64,000 nucleotides of DNA from Ligustrum vulgare (taxonomy: Eukaryota; Streptophyta; Magnoliopsida; Lamiales; Oleaceae): contig OY743190.1 in NCBI GenBank assembly GCA_963555705.1, positions 12,437,501 to 12,501,500 of the forward strand, in the 5' to 3' direction. Shown here piece by piece: positions 21,255 to 31,792 of the stretch. The notes under the pieces are model-generated. The model was not told the DNA's origin. It did no database searches and saw nothing but the letters and a program-made list of their open reading frames with translations. The translations under genes were made by a program, and so were the position numbers. Position 1 is the stretch's first letter. Every line of letters begins with the position of its first letter.

Positions 21255-24218
21255 AGAAAGTTTGCCAAAAAGTCTAGCTCTAGACTTTAAATGAAGCGCT
21301 TGTTGGGAGGCAATCCAACTTCTCAAACCTTTTTTCTTTATTTGTTTTATCTATTTTCTTTATTATTTTTTTGATGTTATACACTGCATTTTAGGATCAC
21401 TTGCATGCTTAGAATTCATATTTTGACATGTTAGTGGTATTGAAAACTTCATTGCACCTATTCTTGCATGTTTTAGCATCTTTAGGATTTATTTGTTTTC
21501 TATTTGTTTTATAGCTTTTTATCACAATCTTCCACTTGATTACATAGCTTAGGACATGAACATATTGTTTAGAAGTTGGTTGCATGCATTTGAAAGCATT
21601 CAGGGGTCGAAAACGGGGTTCAAAACTCATATTTTGAAAAATTTCAAGTCACTGCCTTTAACATCCTGCGGTCGCACGGTTATAAATTGGACAGAACCGG
21701 CAGTTTGATATATATTGCCAAACCTTTCATTTTAACCACTTCAAACCTGTTTTTCCCCCATCAAATCGTCCAACATTGAATCCCCAACTATTCCCCTAAG
21801 TTTGCACATCATTATAACTCAAAATCATACCTTGCATTACATCAAAATCATCCAAAGGTAAGAAGTTTTCACCAATTTCCAAGATTATGCATAATTTTTG
21901 TGTTCTTCAAATTCTTTGTGAAAATTGAATATTGTGAATATGGTGATGGGTTTAGGCTAGAACTTGGAGTATTGAATTGTGTTTATTAGGTGAAAATTTT
22001 TTGGTTTGATTCAAGTCTCCAACTCTATGATTTTCATTGATTTCTTCATATGCATGCTAGGTGCTCGATAAAATGCTAGAATGAATGTTTTGTTGAGTTT
22101 TCGCAATTCTTTTTGGATGATCACCTTCATAACACGTTATACATCATTTGTGTATCATTCAATCACTATTTATACTCTTTTAAGGCATGAAACTCAACAT
22201 AAACATCTTTGCACTTCAATGCACCTCATTGCAAGGCATCACAGCACCACTGCACCAATTCCAACTTCATGTCACCTACTTTGTCACATCCTTTCATGAC
22301 CCAAATGAACTCCTAATTTGCTGAATTTTTGATATGTTGTAGACCAAGTTATGTTCTTTCATATGCCTGGGACATGTCTCGAGAAATTTTGACTTTTTCG
22401 AGACGACGTCAAGGGTTGAAAATCAGTGGTCGACCACTTTTCAAAAATTTCAATTTTTTTTCTAAGTCCTAGTTTGGGTGTGTTGTGTTGATTTTCTTTA
22501 GTTCCTATATGATGATTATACTTCTAATGACCATTAATGTTTATTTGCAAGGAACATATCATCATGGGGAAATTCACGCCAAACATGGAAAAGGAAGTAA
22601 GGGATCATTTCATCCAACAAAACATTCAAGTCAAAGTTTCAAAAATGGGAACACCAACTCTCCAAACCCGGGAAGTACATTAACCCCCTTTGTTATTTTT
22701 TTGTTTATTTTCTTTATTTATTTTGAATACATTGAGGACAATGTATGATTCTAGTTTGGGGGTGGGAATCTCATTCATGTGCTTTCATCTACACATTATT
22801 CGATTTTGGGTAGAAAATTCATAAAAATTTGAAAAATTGAAAAAAAAAATCATAAAAAGTGAAAACTTTGAAATTTTTGGTTGATTTATTTATTGCTTAT
22901 GATATGATATGAATTGAATTTTGTGCTTTAGTTAGAAAATTGGGCAACATACGAACTAAATTTTTCTTAACATTCATCCATGTAAGACTTTAATCAAACT
23001 TGAGCACATAGCCATTTCAAATAAAAACTTGTGTAGGGAGATGCTTGATACTTGTGGGGGTAAACTTGTGCACTTTGAACATAGAATTGATTGAAAAATC
23101 CTAAACCTTAAGTAATTAGATCCCGACCTGAAATGTAGAATCAAACTGCTCAAGAAGCAGTTTGGGGGTGGGAAGGTTAGTATGAGTATGCATTGATGGA
23201 TTTAAGATTTAGAGTTTTTAATTGTACATCTTTAGTGTAAGGGATTTCGATCAACGGGTATAAACCATAATAACCAGCATAAAAACAGAAAAATGTTGAA
23301 GGTCTTATTCTACTCTTCAAATGCCTTTTTGACTCGAGCAAGTAAGTCTGAGGGATTCTCTGAATCTGGTACCCTAAACTCAACTGAGTTGGGAGCTGCC
23401 GACCTAAAGCTCGCTACAGGGGTCAATTAGAAAGTAAGTACGGAGAGTGGACTTACACATAAGACGTTAAAACATCTTTAACTTTTCTGTTTAAGCCTTT
23501 ATGACTAAGGTAATTAAGTCTGATGGGTTCTCTGAACCTGGTACCCTAAGCTCAACTGAGTTGGGAGCTGCCGACCTAAAGCTCGCTACAGGGGTCATAT
23601 AGAAAGCAAGTATGAAAAGTATTGCACAAAGATGCTAAAAGACAAAGACATTAAAAGAAAAAGTCGTCCATATGAAAGAAAAAAGGAATAAAATGGTATA
23701 AGCTTTGTTGATTGAAATTCCTAACACTTTGTTAATTATTCTTGGTCTATCGTGCATACTTTTCTACTCCTAATTGCCTTGTGGGGAAAAATGCAATGTA
23801 TACATGTTTAGAAACCACATCATTAGGGAAGACCACGGGATATGAGAGAAAAGCAGTAAGGCTGTGATCATCCATGAGAGGGTAAGAAAAATCAAAAGAA
23901 AATCATTATTAACCACACGGGATTTGGGCTTACTCTTGCATAAAAAGTCACACATTGTCAAGTCTATTTTTGCATAAATTTGCAGTTGGTTTTGGCTATT
24001 CACACACACACAATGAAGTTGAGCATCGGATGAATGAAAATATTTTATGTTGTTCACATTTTTTTTTCTAAAGTGAATCGTCAATTTGAATTGTTGAAGC
24101 GCATGGTAAATAAGTGACAAAAGCAAAAAATATAGTTTTTATTTAATTTGCCTTTTTTACATTTATAGTTTAGTTTTATTTTGTTCGAGGACGAACAATA
24201 GTTCTAGTTTGAGAGTGT
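21255..24218 (+). other. Athila-like non-coding 3' internal region
   Basis: Contains the post-pol block AAGCGCTTGTTGGGAGGCAA (near 21295), the blocks TTGAGGACAATGTATG (near 22731) and TAGTTTGGGGGTGGGA (near 22753) that recur in Athila elements, a lone GCGGTCGCACGGTT motif near 21667 like the LTR palindromes, and a final TTCTAGTTTGAGAGTGT tract before the 3' LTR that probably primes plus-strand synthesis. Short open frames here are not convincing genes; no envelope-like ORF is recognised. Confidence 0.75.
23343..23612 (+). repeat. 98-bp direct repeat, two copies 172 bp apart
   Basis: Copies at 23343-23440 and 23515-23612 share CTCAACTGAGTTGGGAGC and CCGACCTAAAGCTCGCTACA almost perfectly. CTCAACTGAGTTG is itself near-palindromic. 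Confidence 0.85.
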
Positions 24219-25980
24219 TGATAGGTGTATTTTATACACTTATTTCTATTCTAAAAGTAGGATTTTATTTGTTTGTTTAAGAATATTTGCTATTTATTTA
24301 GTTAATATTGTTTGTATTTCAGAAATAATCCAAAGTCGAGAAAATAAAGGAAATGAAGCAAAAACAAGTCATTTGGATGATAAAAGAGCTAAAGTGTGAG
24401 AAACAAGAGTTGATGAAGTAAATCAAAAGGGTCAATTGGAAGAAAAGTCAAAGAAAAAACCAAATTGGAAGAAATTAGGAGTTCAAGGACTAAAGTATAC
24501 ACATCAAAAGAAGAAGGACAAAATTGCAAATATTCAATAGTTGATTCGGATCAAGATAAGATACTTGAGGACTTTTAGGAGTCAATTGGATGCAATTAGA
24601 AGGCAAAAAGGAATGAAATATGGTAATAATATTACCATAAATTCATTTCAATCAAACAAGGTCTTCGGACAGATTTTTAGTTAGACTTTGAAACCTAGTT
24701 TCGGGGCAATAAAGGTTCGAATTGGGAAAATCCTATTTCAGGAAGGTGAAATGAAAGACCTTGTTATCTTTCTAATGGACTTTGAAGCACCTAAATCGGA
24801 TAGGTGAAATGAAAGATATGATCAAAATACTAAATGCTGTGCAATAAAAGGATGAAGACCAAATTGCTGAAATTTAAAGAAGAAAATTGTTGCTACCGAT
24901 ATAACCGTGCGGCTGCACGGTTGAAAAATCGTGCGGTCGCACGGCCAAAAAAATCAGCGACTGAAGGTTGGCTTTTCGAGGCTGCGATCGCGCACTTTTG
25001 AACCGTGCGGTAGCACGGTAGTCCCGACTGGGCGCAACTGGACTTTTTTCGCGGAATTCAGTAGTTTTCTCCTCCATTAACCTAATTCTCGGGAAAATCT
25101 ATAAATACCAGACCTAAGGCACGAAATTAGGGGCTCCCAATCTTCATAATTCATGCCAAAACGCTGTCGAATTGCGAGGGGATCCATTGAAGGCCAAATT
25201 CAAGATTGAAGAACAAGGATCAAGGAGATGAATAGGGTGACATCTTTTCATACTTCTTGTGATTTATTTTCGATCATGTATTTAGGCTAGGTTTTAATTG
25301 TTAGAATTTTGATGAAGCATTAATTTATTGATTCCATGTTTTTACTTTATATTTATATTATGCAATTTATGAGATTGATGCAATTAATGATGTTTTTATT
25401 CTCATCTATGATTGTGGACGCATAATTATTGATGTTTGTGATAGATTTCTATGTTCGAAAGAGTAGGAATTTATTAGACATTGATTAATTGTCGCGAAGT
25501 CCAATAGAGGATAGAAATATATCCCTATGCTTCGTGTTATCCTAAAAAGTGTTCATAATTCATTAATGCTTTTCTACATGTTTGGATTGGTCATAGAAAT
25601 ATAGGCTCGTCTATTGTAGGAAGAGGTGTTTATGCATCGCTCGAAATGGGACATAAATAAATATAGGAACACGGATTTTCAATACTCATACCTTGTTATT
25701 AAATGTTTAAGTCAAATACATGGTTGATATGTTTAATGTGGATTCATAATTCTAACATATTCATCTCATCATTTTTAACAAATCAAATTTTTTTTTTTTT
25801 TTTTTTTGTTTAATTTTTAATTTATTTTTTAAAATCAAAATTTCCAAATCCTAAGCTTTTCTTGTTCCGGTTAAGGTTTGTAGTCTAAAATACGATTTAA
25901 AACAATCTCTGTGGGATCGATACTGGGACTCATGTCCACTTTATTATTTGAGCGACCCGTGCACTTGCGGATCGTTACCA
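24219..25980 (+). repeat. 3' LTR of the Athila-like element
   Basis: Begins TGATAGGTGTATTTTATACA, ends GCGGATCGTTACCA (TTATCA in the 5' LTR). TATA box at 25100-25107. Followed by the CATAT duplication. Confidence 0.92.
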
Positions 25981-25985
25981 CATAT

Positions 25986-26846
25986 AAGCTACAGTGGTTA
26001 AATGAATCGGGTGAGATTAAGGTGAATAAACAAGTGGTAGTTTATTTGGAGATTGGGAAGTATGAAGATAGCGTGGTTTGTGATGTGATACCAATGCATG
26101 CGGGGCACATCTTGTTGGGTAGGCTATGGCAATTCGATAGGAAGTTTATTCATGATGATTTTAAAAATAGGTATACCTTCACTAAGGATATACTAGGTGC
26201 TTTGTGAATAACAAGGTGTGTAGTTTGATAATAGATGGTGGTAGTTGTGCGAACGTTGCTAGCACTACTCTAGTGGAGAAATTGTGCCTACCTATACTAA
26301 AACACCCTAGGCCATATAAGCTACAGTGGTTAAATGAATCGGGTGAGATTAAGGTGAATAAACAAGTGGTAGTTGATTTGGCGATTGGGAAGCATGAAGA
26401 TAACGTGGTTTGTGATGTGGTACCAATGCATGCGGGGCACATCTTGTTGGGCAAGCCATGGGAATTCGATAGGAAGGTTATTCATGATGGTTTTAAAAAT
26501 AGGTATACATTCACTAAGGATGGGAAAAATATCAAACTAATGCCTTTATCACCTCAACAGGTCTATGAAGACCAACTGAAATTAAAAAGTGAGGAAGAGA
26601 GAAAGAGGGTCGGGACCACGATCCCGAAAAAAGGAGAGTTGTGTGAAAAATCGAGAATCGGGACCACAATCCCAGAAAAAGGAGAGGGTGTGAAGAATGC
26701 CAGTAAAAATAAAAGAGAGAAAACAAATGTGAGCTTCTACGCAAAACAGAGTGATATCACCAAAGCTATTTCTACAAATAAACCAGTGATTTTACTCATG
26801 TATAAAGAACCTCTGTTTCCATTAAATTCCTTATTCTTGATTCCAT
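25986..26846 (+). pseudogene. CRM-like protease, continued and then tandemly duplicated, plus pol linker
   Basis: 25986-26189 continues the protease (KLQWLNESGEIKVNKQVVV, HAGHILLGRLWQFDRK). At about 26187 a junction joins TFTKD to a second copy starting ALCE/NNKVCSLIIDGGSCAN, so about 330 bp of protease are repeated; the second copy reads through DLAIGKHEDNVVCDVVPMHA and on to YTFTKDGKNIKLMPLSPQQV. The linker [20 protein letters not shown] also precedes the RT at 11047. At about 26812 the linker is cut and joined to leader sequence. The two protease copies differ at several residues (YLEIGKYEDS versus DLAIGKHEDN), so the duplication is not brand new. Confidence 0.82.
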
Positions 26847-27136
26847 AAAACTTCTTCTTGCAATAAAATTCTTGTTTTCCATAATTCCATCTTCAAATTT
26901 CCTAATTCCAATTTTCCATCAACTTTCCTTATTTGCACTTTGGGGTTTATTCCACAAGGACCAAATATGTGACTAGTTTGGTGGGTTCTTTGAGAACGTG
27001 GGAAAAAGGGAATAGAGAGGAAAAAGGCAGAGTGGTGAGATTAATAGAGGGAAAAAGCCAAAATCGAGTGATACACGAATGATAAAACACGTGAGGATCT
27101 TTATTTAATTTTTTTCTCTTTTCTTTAATACTAACC
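26847..27136 (+). other. Second copy of the CRM-like leader
   Basis: Starts within a block (CATTAAATTCCTTATTCTTG and on to CCATAAAACTT) shared with 11013-11046, then continues as AT-rich leader up to the gag ATG. The 5' LTR-proximal leader lacks this later part, so the two leader pieces are complementary. Confidence 0.7.
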
Positions 27137-27949
27137 ATGTCGCAGAAGGATGCTTCATCGACGGAAAAGGATCTTCAAGACTTTAAAATGCTTGCAATGA
27201 TGGAGGAACGGTTTGAAAAATGGGAGGCGAGGTTGGATGCCAAGTTGGAAGCAAAATTTGGTCCACAATCCGACGTGAATGTGGAAAGGGCAAATAATCC
27301 GGGGGAGACACGTGGTGCTGGAATTGCTCAACCACGTCAGGATCAACCGCGCAATTTCCCTAATTTACGAAGGCCACTCAGGTATGACTTCAACCCACAG
27401 TTTAGAGCTAGGAATGAACATGTTGAGGTTGATGATAGTGATGAAGATAGTGGTGAATTGTCTATTACTAGTGTTGGTAGGAGACGAGATCGGGGAGAAA
27501 GACGTGATAGGGGATATAGGCATGATCGTAGGGATAATGTAGATGGGCATGTTGGTAATATTAAAATGTCCATTCCCTCGTTTCAAGGTAAAAGTAATCC
27601 GGACACTAAGCTTGTGAAAGAACTTCATGAGAAGGTGAAAGGGCAAATTGAAAAGAAAAAATGAGCGTTATGCGACTCATGCCAACAAAGGTAGGAGGCA
27701 AGTGACGTTCGAGCCGGGTGATTGGGTGTGGGTGCACTTGCGAAAGGAGCGATTCCCAACCCAAAGGAAGTCTAAGTTGCAGCCAAGAGGCGATGGACCT
27801 TTTCAGATCCTTGAAAAGATAAATGAGAATGCATATAAACTCGATCTTCCAAGTGAGTATAATGTGTCTGCTTCTTTTAATGTTGCTGATCTTTCTCTGT
27901 TTGATGCAGGTGGTGATTCGAGGACGAATCCGTTTCAACAGGGAGGGGA
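27137..27949 (+). pseudogene. CRM-like gag N-terminus fused to integrase C-terminus (second copy)
   Basis: ATG at 27137 begins gag (MSQKDASSTEKDLQDFKM), with a basic and acidic stretch (VEVDDSDEDSGELS, GRRRDRGERRDRGYRHDRRD) and the capsid start SIPSFQGKSNPD. At 27603 it is joined to the integrase C-terminus ([18 protein letters not shown]), which runs with one extra A at about 27655 into [18 protein letters not shown] and DGPFQILEKINENAYKLDLP. The frame passes the purine tract and continues inside the 3' LTR to 28235. The stretch TTTCAAGGTAAAAGTAATCC is present both here (27580) and at the gag junction at 12855. Confidence 0.85.
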
Positions 27950-28897
27950 TGATGAGTTCCGGAGTGGCTCGAAGAAAGTTGACCCGTTGCACGTGCCCGC
28001 TAGACCAATAACGAGGCAAAGAGCCAAAAGAATCAAGCAGACAATGCAAGGATTCATGCAAGCGTGGATGGATGAGTGCTCAAGTTCAAAGACCTCATTT
28101 ACGTTGCATAACAAAGTGGAAGAGGAACCAAAGTTGTTACAAGGCATTTGGATCAAAGAACAACTAGAATTTGGGGGCAGAAGCGTTATCACGGCCGTAA
28201 CACCCATTTTTACGACGGTAAATCATCTTGGCTAAAATTGTGCAGAAAGATAGTCACGGCCGTAAACCATGATCTCACGGCCGTAACATCATCAAGACAA
28301 ATTTATGCAGAAGAGGACTTACGACCGTAAACCAAATCCTCACGACCGTAAATATAGTTTAGTAGTTTTTATTTTTTTGTTCAGAAGGTCACTTACGACC
28401 GTATATAAATTTGTCACGGCCGTAACATATGTTTTTAATTTTTAATACGTAGCTTACTTACGGCCGTAAACTCATAAGTCACGGCCGTAACTTAGGTGCC
28501 GCAATTTAAGATAATGTTAGGCGGTGTGGTTTATTTACAATTCTAGTTTATTTAGGTTGTTTTATTTTGTTAGCCTATTTATAGGGCTTCATTCAGCATT
28601 GTAAAATACACAACTTTTATTCTTGAGATTAATGATATTGAAGGTGAGATATTCCCTTAATTTTCTTCTTGTTCTCGTTGAACAAATTTGAACTTATCAA
28701 AGGATTTGACAACCTTTGTGGTGTTCCCCCTTTGTGGTTCTTATCTCCGCATCGTAACGAATCTTGGGTTTAATATACCCATAGTTCTTGCGTCGTGAGG
28801 TCGGGGTTCCATTGTTATCATCTACTATCTTGGATTTTAGAGCTTTCCGGCGTTTAATTCCGCGTGTTCTTGGTGATCCCCATATCGGATCACATCA
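27950..28897 (+). repeat. 3' LTR of the CRM-like element
   Basis: Begins TGATGAGTTCCGGAGTGG directly after the purine tract AACAGGGAGGGGA, ends CGGATCACATCA, followed by the GGTTC duplication. Carries the same palindrome array at about 28188-28495. Its first 285 bp are translated as the pol tail. Confidence 0.92.
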
Positions 28898-28902
28898 GGT
28901 TC

Positions 28903-30729
28903 TCTTGTATCTTTAGCGTGTGCTGAGGAGGTATCCCGACCCTTGTTCCTGTCTCTTTAACGGTTTTCAATCCTCTCTTTGGTCGAGTTCTTCCACAGAG
29001 CTCTCCTATCAGCTCGGTTGAACTTTTGGCCACCTGGTTTTTGAATTCTCCCCTTGTCAGGGGAGAAATCACTTCCCCTTCTTCTATACGCCTTTTGGTC
29101 AGCTAACATGTGGATTTCCCTGCGATCTTCTGTTGCGTGACCTTATACCTGTAGTAGGTGTAGCAAGCCCCAATCATGGACTGTTTTCCACTTCGGCTAC
29201 TTTTCATTCTTCCTAAAGCCATGGGAGGATTCTGAGAAGGAGTGTTGGAGTGCAAGTTGGGGATAGCTTCCGTGATTTCTGTTGCATAGCTAGACCCTGT
29301 CCCCGGAAATGGGCGCGGCGCTCCACTTCGGTTACCGCCAAATCTATCCTTGTTACCTCCTTTCTTGAGGTGTGCTTCATTAGAATACCCCAGATTGTAT
29401 CTTCCTTGAGGATGGTTGTCTCTGGCCCTAACCATTTCTTCTGATACGATCTCCTCCTTCATCAGATCTACTAGGGCGTTGTAATCACTCGATTTTCTGC
29501 TTCGGACATCCCTCCAAAACATGCTCGTCAGAGATTCATCCCTTCCTTGCCTTAAATCTTGAAGGCGTTGGAGTGGGAACTGGCCAGGCCTGGAGGAAAC
29601 AAAGTCATTTTTAAAGGCTATTTTCAGATCTCTCCAACTGTGGATGCTACCGGGTGGAAGCTTTTTGTGCCATCGTATCGAACTTCCCTCAAGGGTCAAA
29701 GCAAAAGCTTTGCACTTTAGTGTCGGAGTGGCTCTGGCTATCTCCATGCTAGCGTGGTAGTTTAGCAGATGATCTTCAGGGTCACCTCGGCCAGAATACT
29801 TTGCTATTCCTGGCATTTCGAAATCATGAGGCACTGGGCACCTAAGTATGCCCTTCGTGAAGGGACTTATTTCTTCTTCGTCATCCAGCTCGTATGAGGG
29901 TAGTTCACTGTTCTCATCATGACCGGAATACATTGGGTCATGGTGTTGGTCGTAGGGGCGGTGGAGCGTACTCCTGCCTCAGTGGCGGAAAAACTCGGCC
30001 GTAATTTGGCCTTTCATGGGTTGGAAAATCATTACGAGATTTGGTCCGAGCTGCTTCGGCTCTCCTTTCCTACCTATTCCTAGGCTCATGTGTTGGAGCC
30101 AACTTTTCTGCTCCCGTACCATGCTGGTCCCTATGCATTTGACTCTGTGACAATGCTTCTTCAGCGCGTCACTCCCACCTATTTCTAGGCTCGGCTGCAT
30201 TGCGCCGACCTTGATCATTTCGACCCCCTCGCTTGCCTCTGAATAGCCCTCCTATTCGGATGAAGACACTGCCAGATTTTTCGGGTGAAGCCTCCCGGTG
30301 TCTAGCTAGGAGTTGGTCTTGTCCTTCAGGTGCTTCATGTTCCGGACCTTCTTCGTAGAGGGGCACAGATTCCACCTCGGCATATGCCTGTGAATCTTGA
30401 TAATAATAGGAGGCAGTAGCCGCCTCAGATGGTGAGTAATGTGGCTGTGAATATTGCGGGGGCATCGTGGCCTCGTTCATAACATACCCACTAGCCATGT
30501 AGGCATTCATTGCAGCAGTTTGTTCTATCTGCTGTTTTTGCATTTCTAGCATTTGGGCTGCCATGCGAGTCATATCTCGCAGCATGCGGCGATTAAGGTG
30601 TCGGCGCGGAGGGTTAGGTTGGGCCACCCCCTCGTTTGTGTTGTCACGAGGCCTCTGGGGAGCCTCCTCCTCGCTGAGCTGGTCATTTCTACTCCTACGA
30701 GGGTTAATATCATCGTCACTTTCATTCAT
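28903..30729 (-). pseudogene. Tat gag
   Basis: Minus-strand frames: 30729-30169 (start MNESDDDINPRRSRNDQLSE, then a Met/Gln-rich stretch), 30218-29979, and 29933-29103, which holds the capsid core (DPEDHLLNYHASMEIARATP, ALTLEGSSIRWHKKLPPGSI, NDFVSSRPGQFPLQRLQDLR) and a basic tail. A last piece (29072-28903) leads to the GGTTC duplication, beyond which gag resumes at 9798. Frame changes near 30170 and 29950 break it. Typical of Tat and Athila-type gag with a capsid domain in the middle. Confidence 0.82.
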
Positions 30730-30801
30730 GTTCAGAGCAATTTTTTTGGTTTTATCTTCTCTTTCAAAGATAGATGAACTTTTATCTTAAAGCTCTAAGC
30801 T

Positions 30802-31006
30802 TTTTTCAAGGTTATTAAACTTGTATTTCAAAGTTCCACACATTTTTCAAGGTTAATAAACTTATATTTCAAAGTTCTACGCCTTTTTCAAGGTTAATAA
30901 ACTTATATTTCAAAGTTTCACGCCTTTTTCAAGGTTAATAAACTTATGTTTCAAAGTTTCACGCCTTTTTCAAGGTTAATAAACTTATGTTTCAAAGTTT
31001 CTTGCA
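30802..31006. repeat. Five 41-bp tandem repeats in the Tat leader
   Basis: Units of the form TTTTTCAAGGTTAATAAACT followed by TATATTTCAAAGTTTCACGCC, five times with few differences, between the primer site and gag. Adjacent units differ by one to four bases. Confidence 0.9.
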
Positions 31007-31105
31007 GTTCTCCGCTCTTTTACAAGAGGTTACTCGTCCTTTTTCAAAACTTCCTTTCTATGTGTGGCTTTTCTTCATGCGTTTTCATGGTTAGCAATAT
31101 GGTTT

Positions 31106-31121
31106 CCCACAGACGGTGCCA
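31106..31121 (-). other. Primer binding site of the Tat element
   Basis: Minus strand TGGCACCGTCTGTGGG, three bases inside the LTR end. This TGGCRCCGTCTGTGGG form is usual for Tat-lineage elements. Confidence 0.8.
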
Positions 31122-31124
31122 AAA

Positions 31125-31778
31125 TGTTGACCACAAAATCCGGCTGGACCTTGGACCAACAGTCTCAGCTCCTCCCTCTTGAACACGTGGATCTCCTGCG
31201 CACTGTGACAAACAATCAGTTTGCAAAGGGGGCCGAGGTGGCTCCCGTTTGCACTCCGATGCCAAAATCAGTGCTCATTTCAAGCAAATATAAATTGAGT
31301 GCGGGAAATATAAGTGTGTAAAAGAGAGAAAGGGGAGTGAGGGTAAAATCTTTAGTTAAGAGAGTGAAAATGCTAACCCCCCCAACATGGTGGGAGGATC
31401 CTTCTATTTATAGAAGGATTCGTTGTTTTGGATTGTGACACATGGCGGACTTTACACGTGTATTCACCCTAGCTCTCGGAGGGGACAACCTTGCTTTTTG
31501 ACCGTAATCATTGCTACATTTCGTAGGGGATGGGCGCCTATCACATCTTGGTAAAGGCGGTGTCACATCTCTGACTTCATCCCTTGTCCCATCTTTACAT
31601 CCGAGGCGCCACCGTAAGCACCTCGGCTAAGCATAAAGCGAGTCTGCTAGACACGAATCAGTTTGTCCAAAGGAGCTCGTGTGCTTTTCTACCTCGGCCA
31701 TTGGCTCATGGCGATATCTTAAATTTTAATCATGGGCTAAAGTCCATTGGGCCTTCACTGGTGGTCCAATGTGCCACA
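31125..31778 (-). repeat. 5' LTR of the Tat element (654 bp)
   Basis: On the plus strand it runs from TGTTGACCAC to GTGCCACA, ending in TG and CA, with the primer site on the left and copia coding sequence on the right. The 5 bp next to it, TTTTG (31779-31783), should be the target duplication; its partner lies off the left edge. Confidence 0.85.
31395..31421 (-). promoter_or_regulatory. Tat LTR promoter: TATA box inside a palindrome
   Basis: Minus strand TATAAATA (31405-31412) sits in the centre of a near-perfect inverted repeat, GGATCCTTCTA against TAGAAGGATTC on the plus strand. Inferred core promoter of the element. Confidence 0.6.
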
Positions 31779-31792
31779 TTTTGGGTACGATC

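Larger units (their letters stand above)
13914..25980 (+). mobile_element. Athila-like Ty3/gypsy element lacking pol
   Basis: LTRs of about 1.76 kb (13914-15673, 24219-25980), a CATAT duplication (13909-13913, 25981-25985), a TGGCGCC-type primer site, then gag and the start of protease. After the protease there is no RT, RNase H or integrase: the sequence passes to the block AAGCGCTTGTTGGGAGGCAA, normally found after pol in Athila elements. The rest (21255-24218) is the long non-coding 3' region. It is a non-autonomous derivative, interrupted by a solo LTR at 18159-21073. The gag has at least four stops. Confidence 0.88.
9804..28897 (+). mobile_element. Ty3/gypsy CRM-like element with shuffled internal domains
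   Basis: Two LTRs of about 947 bp (9804-10750, 27950-28897), flanking duplication GGTTC (9799-9803, 28898-28902), a Met-tRNA-type primer site at 10753, and a purine tract at 27938-27949. The internal order is abnormal: leader, pol linker, RT, partial RNase H, integrase C-terminus, gag from its middle, protease, protease again, pol linker, leader again, gag N-terminus, integrase C-terminus. The integrase core is absent. The pol frame reads through the purine tract into the 3' LTR, a feature known in CRM (centromeric) chromoviruses, so I place it there tentatively. It contains the Athila-like element at 13914-25980. It could move only with proteins from another copy. Confidence 0.85.
1..31778 (-). 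mobile_element. Ty3/gypsy Tat-lineage LTR retrotransposon, partial and heavily interrupted
   Basis: The domain order on the minus strand, from high to low coordinates, is 5' LTR (31125-31778), primer binding site, gag (30729-28903), protease (9798-8886), reverse transcriptase (8885-7828), RNase H plus a second RNase H domain (7827-6801), integrase (6800-4135), and an extra ORF on the opposite strand (2-3480). The second RNase H domain and the antisense ORF near the 3' end are known traits of the Tat lineage (Ogre, Retand and Grande types). The 3' LTR lies beyond the left edge. Three insertions split it: 454-2739, 4735-6419 and 9804-28897, each flanked by 5-bp duplications. Every pol domain carries frameshifts or stops, so it is an inactive relic. 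It is itself inserted into a copia element whose coding sequence resumes at about 31784. Confidence 0.85.

Noticed and set aside
22485..22748. Possible envelope-like ORF in the Athila-like 3' region
   Set aside because: The 87-codon frame has no signal peptide plus coat-like pattern and is far too short for an envelope-like gene.
30802..31006. CRISPR-like array from regular 41-bp repeats
   Set aside because: Head-to-tail repeats without unique spacers, inside a plant retrotransposon leader.
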